NCBI GenBank assembly: GCA_039989855.1
Contig: JBDXGZ010000011.1
Location: 1-16,517, forward strand
Reading direction: 5' to 3'
DNA: 16,517 bases
Origin: CALFVT01 sp039989855
GTDB taxonomy: Bacteria; Pseudomonadota; Alphaproteobacteria; Caulobacterales; Maricaulaceae
The notes beneath the pieces were generated by a model. That model made no database searches. It saw nothing but the letters and a program-made list of their open reading frames with translations, and was not told the DNA's origin. The translations under genes were made by a program, and so were the position numbers. Shown here piece by piece: positions 1 to 5,608 of the stretch; position 1 is the stretch's first letter, and each line of letters begins with the position of its first letter.

Positions 1-562
1 CTTTGAGCGTTCCCCACGGATCTAAACTTCTGAGCCTTTCGTTCTCTTCGCCTAATTGGAACGTGTGAACATTTGGCACGGTTGTTTTCTACCTCCGAGG
101 TCTTGAAGATTTTCTAGCCCTATAAGTTTGAGGCCAGCTCCGTAAGAGCCAAGCTTGTCCGTCACAATAAGGCTAGGTTTAATGCCTTGGTTTCTGAGGA
201 GTTCGCAGTAATCGCATGGCTACTTTGGTGTTACGGCGCGATTGAACGACGACATCAAGTACAGTGCCTTCATCGTCAACAGCTCTCTAGAGATAGGCCA
301 TTTTTCCATTTATCTTGGTATAGATTTCATCTAGATGCCAGACAGGTGACGGGGCTTCCGCTAGTGATATTATTCGTTTTGCATAAACGGTTTCAAACTT
401 ATCGACCCATCTACGGATGGTTTCATAGGAGATATCAACGCCGCGTTCGGCCATTAGCTCTTCCACATCGCGAAAGCTTAGATTGAACCTAAAATACATC
501 CAAACAGCCCGGCTAATAATATCAGGATGATAGCGAAAACGAGAATAGATTGATATTTTCAT
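1..562 (-). pseudogene. IS6-family transposase pseudogene (nonsense codon, two frameshifts, 5' part only)
   Basis: Reading leftward from ATG at 560-562, the first 91 codons match the right-hand transposase (16008-16517) at 74 of 91 residues by eye, including WHLDE with the first catalytic Asp. A TAG at 287-289 then sits where the right copy has Trp (TGG). Beyond it the homology resumes in frame (RAVDDEGTVLDVVVQ). It then shifts frame near 201-206 and again near 81-88; each site lacks two bases relative to the right copy. The second catalytic Asp is preserved (VTDKLGSY), but the third-residue region reads NNRAKCSH where the right copy has NNRAECSH, so the catalytic Glu has become Lys. The typical arginine-rich C-terminal stretch (RRRERKAQKF) runs off the window at position 1. 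The gene cannot give an active enzyme. Confidence 0.9.
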
Positions 563-596
563 ACCGGTCGACTAGCATTAAGACGGAAAGAGGCTC

Positions 597-612
597 TTAA
601 CGTGACAAAGCC
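597..612 (-). repeat. Terminal inverted repeat of the left IS (copy 1)
   Basis: TTAACGTGACAAAGCC is the exact reverse complement of the 16 bases at 15958-15973. It lies 34 bases upstream of the left transposase start, the same distance as in the right element. Confidence 0.85.
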
Positions 613-687
613 TCAAAAGCGACTGTCCGCTCACAGCCAAGTCTACAATCATCGACGCCACCTCATTTCAAGAAACACACTCCGGAA

Positions 688-870
688 GTTCAGACATCAA
701 GCTAATCTGGAATGGGATTTGGCGACGGCATCGATGTGCCAATAAAGCCCTCGAATGGGCAAAGACAAAAGCAACGCCATTAACGTGACAAAGCCAGACT
801 GAATGGAGTTTAGTCACGGCAGCGGAGTGCGCATAAGGTGCTTGTCGGCGGGAAATAGCAGTTAGTTCAG
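688..870. repeat. Two diverged ~91-bp direct repeat units, each ending at an IS-type terminal repeat
   Basis: Bases 688-779 and 780-870 align at an offset of 91-92. Over 711-751 against 802-842 I count 28 of 41 matches, including the shared blocks GAATGG, ACGGCA and GTGC. The first unit runs into the terminal repeat at 780 and the second into the one at 871. The first unit also begins with a decayed version (CATCAAGCT against GTGACAAAGCC). The spacing from the repeat at 597 to the one at 780 is 183, about two units. No open frame of note is present, and I see no gene between 613 and 1118. The units could be tandem duplications, or scars of nested ends of a small IS derivative. The alignment is by eye. 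Confidence 0.55.
780..795 (-). repeat. IS6-type terminal repeat, solo copy 2
   Basis: TTAACGTGACAAAGCC is identical to the left IS end at 597-612 but has no transposase attached to it. The sequence to its left (746-779) has only weak resemblance to the IS spacer. Confidence 0.85.
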
Positions 871-886
871 TTAATGTGACAAAGCC
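871..886 (-). repeat. IS6-type terminal repeat, solo copy 3
   Basis: TTAATGTGACAAAGCC differs from the other copies by one base (C to T at the fifth position) and lies exactly 91 bases after copy 2. It marks the boundary between repeat-derived sequence and the nitrate operon leader. Confidence 0.8.
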
Positions 887-953
887 TATTCGCCTTAGCT
901 ATGTGCATCAATTTTAGGGTTTTGCTTAAATTATGGACTCATTAGTTAAAATG

Positions 954-1075
954 GCCATGAATACCGCTATTTTATTGTGGCTGGTGGCGAAGCCTTCTAC
1001 TTCAAGATAGCTTTTCGAGCTTTGATACCAACGACGGTATCTGCGTTGATGAACCGAAAATTATTCGGCTTCAAC
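954..1075 (+). promoter_or_regulatory. Putative NasT (ANTAR)-responsive leader RNA of the nitrate operon
   Basis: Hairpin 1 (954-981) has the loop ACCGCT at 963-968. It is closed by AAT/ATT, a G-U pair, a bulged T, two A-T pairs and an outer GCC/GGC. Hairpin 2 (1024-1041) is GATACC, loop AACGAC (1030-1035), GGTATC: six perfect pairs. Both loops are six bases with A first and G fourth, the feature known for ANTAR-protein RNA targets. A third structure, 1045-1075, pairs GTTGA with TCAAC and CCGAA (1054-1058) with TTCGG (1064-1068). A nasT gene lies at 14051, and NasT controls nitrate operons by antitermination in other proteobacteria. Weak points: hairpin 1 is AT-rich, the two hairpins are about 40 bases apart, and the third hairpin is followed by TTCTCC, not a run of T. 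I could not define a convincing promoter upstream; TTGCTT at 922 with TAAAAT at 947 has a 19-base spacing. Confidence 0.55.
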
Positions 1076-1118
1076 TTCTCCAATATTCAAATTCAGTCCA
1101 CTTCATCAGGAGAGAGCT

Positions 1119-2552
1119 ATGCAGCTTACCGTCCCAATTTTACGCAATTTAAAACTTACAGGCGTTGCCGCCATATCATTTGTTATCGCTTCATGTGGCG
1201 GCGGCGAAACGACTGTGCCTGAAGCTGTCACTAGCGCGCCAGCGGCGAGTACGACCAGTACCGCCCAAGTACTAGACCTTGAAAAACGTCAGCTAAAATT
1301 CGGTTTTATCAAACTGACAGATATGGCGCCTCTCGCGATTGCTTATGAGAAAGGCTATTTCAGAGATGAGGGCTTGTTTGTCACAATCGAGGCCCAAGCA
1401 AACTGGAAAATTCTACTTGATAATGTGATCGATGGTAGTCTTGACGGTGCGCACATGCTGGCGGGTCAGCCTCTCGGCGCAACGGTAGGTATTGGGACGA
1501 AAGCAGATGTTGTCACAGCTTTTTCCATGGACCTCAACGGAAATGGAATCACGGTTTCCAATGAAGTTTGGGAAGAAATGAAGCCAAACATCCCTAAACG
1601 ACCCGACGGTAAACCCGTTCACCCCATTAAAGCTGATTATCTGAAGCCTGTTGTCGATAGTTACAACGCAAGGGGTGATAAATTTAAGATGGGCATGGTT
1701 TTCCCTGTCTCAACACATAATTATGAACTGCGCTATTGGCTTGCGGCTGGCGGCATTCATCCGGGTTTTTACGGGACAACGGATATCACGGGTCAGTATG
1801 AAGCCGACGCGTATCTCTCTGTGACGCCTCCGCCCTTGATGCCAAGTACTTTGGATAATGGTTCAATCTACGGTTATTGCGTGGGTGAACCTTGGAACCA
1901 ACAAGCTGTACAAAAAGGGATCGGCGTTGCGGTCATCACCGATGATGAGATCTGGAAAGATAATCCTGAGAAGGTCTTTGGAGTCTCCCGAGAATGGGCC
2001 GATGAAAATCCGAACACACATTTGGCTGTCGTGAAGGCTCTCATCCGCGCGGCGAAGTGGCTAGATGAAGATAATAACGCGAACCGTTTGGAAGCTGTCG
2101 AAATTCTTTCAAAGTCGCAATATGTGGGGGCTCCAAAAGAAGTGTTAGCTGCTTCTATGACGGGAACATTCGAATATGAGCCGGGAGATATTCGACCAGC
2201 AGAAGACTTTAATATCTTCTTTCGTAAAAACGCGACATATCCATTTTATTCGGATGCAATTTGGTATCTGACGCAAATGCGCCGTTGGGGCCAAATTCCT
2301 CAGAGCAAACCGGATAGTTGGTATATGGACATCGCCAAAGAGGTTTACCGTCCTGCCATTTATGAAAAAGCGGCGCGTGCGTTGGTCGCTGAAGGCAAAG
2401 CTGATGCTTCAGATTTCCCCTTTGGAACGGATGGATTCAAAGCTCCGCAAAAAGAATTTATTGATGGCATCACATATGATGGTCGCTACCCCAATAAATA
2501 CCTCAGCTCATTTAAGATCGGCCTGAAAGAGGGCGACGTGGTCAAAGAGTAA
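1119..2552 (+). CDS. nrtA: Nitrate ABC transporter substrate-binding lipoprotein (NrtA family)
   Basis: This 477-residue protein captures nitrate on the periplasmic side for the NrtB/ATPase importer. The N-terminus has a hydrophobic stretch ending in the lipobox VIASC, so Cys26 should be lipidated, followed by a Ser/Thr/Ala-rich tether. Family motifs include FGFIKLTDMAPLAIA near the start, a SxHNYxLRYWLAAGG block from about residue 198 and GYCVGEPWN at 252-260. The last two blocks recur in NasS (14656-15933). Compared with NasS it has a signal sequence, an extra loop before the PPP motif and a longer C-terminus. The start is supported by AGGAGAGAG at 1108-1116, just before the ATG. It is the first gene of the operon, directly behind the putative NasT leader. 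Nitrate, not bicarbonate or cyanate, is inferred as substrate from the neighbours. A small internal frame in the antisense strand is not credible. Confidence 0.93.
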   Translation: MQLTVPILRNLKLTGVAAISFVIASCGGGETTVPEAVTSAPAASTTSTAQVLDLEKRQLKFGFIKLTDMAPLAIAYEKGYFRDEGLFVTIEAQANWKILLDNVIDGSLDGAHMLAGQPLGATVGIGTKADVVTAFSMDLNGNGITVSNEVWEEMKPNIPKRPDGKPVHPIKADYLKPVVDSYNARGDKFKMGMVFPVSTHNYELRYWLAAGGIHPGFYGTTDITGQYEADAYLSVTPPPLMPSTLDNGSIYGYCVGEPWNQQAVQKGIGVAVITDDEIWKDNPEKVFGVSREWADENPNTHLAVVKALIRAAKWLDEDNNANRLEAVEILSKSQYVGAPKEVLAASMTGTFEYEPGDIRPAEDFNIFFRKNATYPFYSDAIWYLTQMRRWGQIPQSKPDSWYMDIAKEVYRPAIYEKAARALVAEGKADASDFPFGTDGFKAPQKEFIDGITYDGRYPNKYLSSFKIGLKEGDVVKE

Positions 2553-2595
2553 ATTACTCTAAGTCGCTCGGCATTATTAGAGATAAATGCCGAGC
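2546..2595 (+). promoter_or_regulatory. Two hairpins between nrtA and nrtB
   Basis: AGAGTAA-A-TTACTCT (2546-2560) is a perfect short palindrome overlapping the nrtA stop codon. Next is a 10-bp perfect stem, GCTCGGCATT (2566-2575) pairing with AATGCCGAGC (2586-2595) across a 10-base loop. No T-run follows, so it looks like an mRNA-processing or 3'-protecting structure, not a full terminator. It would suit higher expression of the binding protein than of the membrane parts, as is known for other ABC operons. That role is an inference. Confidence 0.6.
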
Positions 2596-2625
2596 ACTTC
2601 ATATCGAAATTTATACGAGGAAAAA

Positions 2626-3789
2626 ATGAGTATAATTGCTAAAACAGTAGATGAGGTTGTCGAAAAAACGGCCAATGTTGTTGAAATTGAACCTAAAGTA
2701 AATGAACCTGAAAACCGTGTTGTTAAAGCCGCTGGTCCTACAGCGCAGAAAATAATGAACGGTTTAGATATTCTAGGGCTTGGGTTTATCAATCCGTTTA
2801 TCAGGCTTGCTTATGGTGAAGACCCGAAGGCACAATATAAGCAACTTTGGAAAGTCCTAATTGTCCCAATTATTTCTATCTTTGTGTTCTTTGCCATCTG
2901 GCATGCTGCCGCTCCGAATGTAAAAACTTCACTTGGGTCTATTCCGCAACCGAGCGAAGTATTTTCACAATTTGGCGGGCTTTGGGGCGACCATAAATCC
3001 ACGATGAAGGAAAAAGGCGAATTCCTTAAAGAGGTGGCAACGCTTAACGCAGAGCTCAAAGCCAAAGGTCAGCCTCAGATTAAATTTACAGGTAAAGTCA
3101 CATTCATCCAGCAGATTTGGTTGTCTTTGAAAACTGTCTTTTTAGGCTTCTTTATCGCAACGACAATCGCCGTTCCCATAGGTATTATGTGCGGGATGTC
3201 AACAACGTTTAACGCGGCAATGAATCCGTTAATACAGGTTTTTAAACCCGTCTCACCTCTAGCTTGGCTTCCCATTGTTTTGCTGGTCGTTTCTGGAACC
3301 TATAATGGGCTGAATGATCCTGGGGGAGACTTTTTCGGGATTACAGGTAAGCAACTTACAAGTTGGGGTTTCTCATCAGCGATGGTGACATCGGCCTTGG
3401 TCGTAACATTGTGTTCACTTTGGGCGACGCTTCTAAACACAGCGCATGGCGTCTCATCTATCGATAAAGATCTGATGAATGTGTCTAAGGTCCTCAAGTT
3501 AAAACCTATGGAGCGTATTACCAAGATTGTTCTTCCGTCATCTCTGCCATTGATTTTTACAGGTCTACGTCTTTCGTTGGGTGTTGGCTGGATGGTTCTT
3601 ATCGCCGCTGAAATCATGGCACAAAGTTCTGGTCTCGGTCAGTTTGTCTGGGAAGAATATAACAATAATGGTCCAACATCATTGGCCCGTATTCTGGCGG
3701 CTGTTTTGACCATTGGTGTAATTGGCTTCCTGCTTGACCGTATTATGTACACCTTGCAGGCCATGTTCACTTTCTCGGATAAGCGTTAA
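2626..3789 (+). CDS. nrtB: Nitrate ABC transporter permease (NrtB family)
   Basis: This 387-residue inner-membrane permease should form the nitrate channel with the ATPase encoded next. I choose ATG at 2626, preceded by ACGAGG and five A's. An in-frame ATG at 2587 lies inside the stem of the upstream hairpin and has no ribosome site. There is a cytoplasmic N-terminal extension of about 70 residues, then likely membrane segments near 76-95, 168-190, 210-225, 250-271, 305-330 and 352-372. A hydrophilic loop of about 65 residues separates the first two. The EAA-type coupling loop is at about 283-316 (VLKLKPMERITKIVLPSSLP), which contacts the ATPase. The context (nrtA before, fused ATPase after, 22-base gap) fixes the role as nitrate import; the family itself also includes taurine/sulfonate and cyanate permeases. 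Confidence 0.92.
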   Translation: MSIIAKTVDEVVEKTANVVEIEPKVNEPENRVVKAAGPTAQKIMNGLDILGLGFINPFIRLAYGEDPKAQYKQLWKVLIVPIISIFVFFAIWHAAAPNVKTSLGSIPQPSEVFSQFGGLWGDHKSTMKEKGEFLKEVATLNAELKAKGQPQIKFTGKVTFIQQIWLSLKTVFLGFFIATTIAVPIGIMCGMSTTFNAAMNPLIQVFKPVSPLAWLPIVLLVVSGTYNGLNDPGGDFFGITGKQLTSWGFSSAMVTSALVVTLCSLWATLLNTAHGVSSIDKDLMNVSKVLKLKPMERITKIVLPSSLPLIFTGLRLSLGVGWMVLIAAEIMAQSSGLGQFVWEEYNNNGPTSLARILAAVLTIGVIGFLLDRIMYTLQAMFTFSDKR

Positions 3790-3811
3790 TTCGCAGGAAG
3801 GTCGTTAGAAT

Positions 3812-5605
3812 ATGTCTATTCTTAAACTAGAAAATGTTTCCAAAAGCTATGGCGATGAAGTCATTCTTGAAGATATAAACCTTGAAGTCGAGAAGGGCGA
3901 GTTTGTCGCCATTCTTGGGTTCTCTGGGTCCGGTAAAACAACGCTCGTGTCTCTCATTGCAGGCCTCATAGAAGCGAATGAAGGCGCGTTGATTTTTAAA
4001 GAAGAGCTTATCAAAGGCTCGTCTACCGAAAGAGGACTCGTTTTCCAGAGCTACTCATTGATGCCGTGGCTGAATGTTGACGGTAATGTCCAGATGGCTG
4101 TCGACGCAGTTTATAAAGATAAATCGGCGGCAGAGCGAAAAGAAATTGTTGATTATTACGTCAAAATGGTTGGTTTAGACCATGCGAAAATTCGCCGCCC
4201 AGCAGAGCTGTCTGGAGGCATGCGACAGCGTGTCAACGTCGCGCGCGCACTATCAATGAAGCCAGAGCTACTTTTGCTTGATGAGCCGCTTTCTGCTCTG
4301 GATGCTTTAACTCGCGCAAATCTTCAGGATGAAATTTTGAAGATTTGGGGGCAGGAAAAGCAGACGGTTATTCTGATTACAAATGATGTGGATGAAGCCA
4401 TCTACATGGCGGATCGCATTATCCCATTAAACCCTGGGCCAAACGCAACGTTTGGACCAAATTATAAGGTTGATATTCCGCGTCCTCGTAGCCGGACAGA
4501 ACTCAATACGAACCCCGAATTTATTCGTTTGCGGGCTGATATCACAGAGTATCTGATTAATGTCGGAATGGAGCGCGGAGCTGAAGTTGATGGTGACCTA
4601 AAACTCCCAAATGTTATACCGCTTACAGCGACAGCTGGCGGACTTAAAGGTGGCCGTAAAGAAGCTGAGGAGATTGCAGAAAAGCTTAAATCTGGTGAGC
4701 TGAAGGCCAGTGACTTATTAGCAAGTGGTGCTCCTGCGATTGATCCCAAGCTCGATCCCGACCTTCCAGAAGCTGTTAAAACAGCATCCGCGGCTCAGAC
4801 AACGGCTTTAGATAAATATGTCGAATTTTTTGAGACTACCAAAATTTATCCGACACCCAAAGGTCCATTGACCGTTGTTGATAAATTTAACCTGAATTTG
4901 AAAAAGGGTGAATTTATCTCGCTCATTGGTCACTCAGGCTGCGGAAAGTCTACTGTGTTATCCATGTGCGCAGGCCTCAACCCTATCAGTGATGGCGGTA
5001 TTGTTTTGGATGGCCGCGAAATTAGTGATGCGGGGCCAGACCGCGGCGTCGTGTTCCAATCGCCGAGTTTGTTCCCATGGCTTACGGCCTACGAAAATGT
5101 ATCGCTGGGTGTTGAAAGGGTTTACCCGCATGCCTCAAAAGCTGAACGAAATGATATTGTAGAATATTATCTGACACGTGTTGGATTGGGTGATTCCATG
5201 AAAAAGCGCGCAGCATCACTTTCGAGTGGAATGCAGCAACGCGTGGGTATCGCGCGGGCATTTGCTTTGTCACCCAAATTTCTTCTTTTAGATGAACCCT
5301 TTGGGATGCTTGACAGCTTAACCCGATGGGAATTGCAAGAAGTCCTGATGGATGTCTGGAAACGGACACGCGTGACCGCAGTCTGTGTAACGCATGATGT
5401 TGATGAGGCCATATTGTTGGGTGATCGCGTGATCATGATGACAAACGGCCCCAATGCCCGTGTAGGTAAAATCATGGAGGTGGATTTACCGCGTCCGCGA
5501 ACGCGTGCGCAATTAATTAATCACCCAGATTACTACAAGTATCGCGAGCAACTTCTCACCTTCTTGGAAGAGTATGAAACTGGTCCGCATAAGAAGAGTG
5601 CTTAA
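3812..5605 (+). CDS. nrtD: Fused double ATP-binding subunit of the nitrate ABC transporter (NrtC/NrtD-type)
   Basis: The 597-residue protein carries two complete ABC ATPase domains joined by a linker of about 75 residues (about 255-330). Domain 1 has Walker A GFSGSGKTT (36-44), signature LSGGM (133-137), Walker B LLLLDEP (153-159) and, at the switch-histidine position, Asn191 (ITNDVDEA). Domain 2 has Walker A GHSGCGKST (373-381), signature LSSGM (470-474), Walker B LLLDEP (491-496) and a normal switch His528 (VTHDVDEA). It powers nitrate import through NrtB. The start ATG at 3812 follows AGGAAGG at 3795-3801. Cyanobacteria encode the two nitrate ATPases as separate NrtC and NrtD, and NrtC there carries an NrtA-like tail; here both halves are plain ATPases in one chain. 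The gene stops 3 bp before nirB. The symbol is by family and could equally be written nrtCD. Confidence 0.9.
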   Translation: MSILKLENVSKSYGDEVILEDINLEVEKGEFVAILGFSGSGKTTLVSLIAGLIEANEGALIFKEELIKGSSTERGLVFQSYSLMPWLNVDGNVQMAVDAVYKDKSAAERKEIVDYYVKMVGLDHAKIRRPAELSGGMRQRVNVARALSMKPELLLLDEPLSALDALTRANLQDEILKIWGQEKQTVILITNDVDEAIYMADRIIPLNPGPNATFGPNYKVDIPRPRSRTELNTNPEFIRLRADITEYLINVGMERGAEVDGDLKLPNVIPLTATAGGLKGGRKEAEEIAEKLKSGELKASDLLASGAPAIDPKLDPDLPEAVKTASAAQTTALDKYVEFFETTKIYPTPKGPLTVVDKFNLNLKKGEFISLIGHSGCGKSTVLSMCAGLNPISDGGIVLDGREISDAGPDRGVVFQSPSLFPWLTAYENVSLGVERVYPHASKAERNDIVEYYLTRVGLGDSMKKRAASLSSGMQQRVGIARAFALSPKFLLLDEPFGMLDSLTRWELQEVLMDVWKRTRVTAVCVTHDVDEAILLGDRVIMMTNGPNARVGKIMEVDLPRPRTRAQLINHPDYYKYREQLLTFLEEYETGPHKKSA

Positions 5606-5608
5606 GCC

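Larger units (their letters stand above)
1..612 (-). mobile_element. Left IS6-family insertion sequence, degenerate, cut by the window edge
   Basis: This is the start-proximal part of an IS6-family element read leftward. Its terminal repeat lies at 597-612 and a 34-base spacer separates it from the transposase start at 562. The right-hand element at 15958 has the same layout (16-base end, 34-base spacer, start codon), and the two spacers look related. The far end lies outside the window, so neither the full length nor a target duplication can be read. Family assignment rests on the transposase sequence and the GGCTTTGT-type end. Confidence 0.85.

Noticed and set aside
187..486. Plus-strand open frame
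   Set aside because: It lies opposite the left transposase pseudogene, whose homology to the right copy explains the sequence; no ribosome site or family resemblance.
613..779. Minus-strand frame containing WHIDAVAKSHS, reminiscent of the transposase WHLDE motif
   Set aside because: The frame is about 28 codons long, the flanks do not match the transposase and the resemblance is three residues.
597..886. CRISPR array
   Set aside because: The repeated 16-mers are IS ends, the spacing is 91-183 bases and the intervals resemble each other, unlike spacers; no cas genes.
912..927. Sigma-54 promoter before the nitrate operon
   Set aside because: TTTTGCTT resembles the -12 element, but no GG lies at the required distance upstream; other GG/GC pairs nearby have the wrong spacing.
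2587..2625. Upstream ATG for nrtB at 2587
   Set aside because: It falls in the 3' arm of the intergenic stem with no ribosome site, whereas ATG 2626 follows ACGAGG at normal distance.
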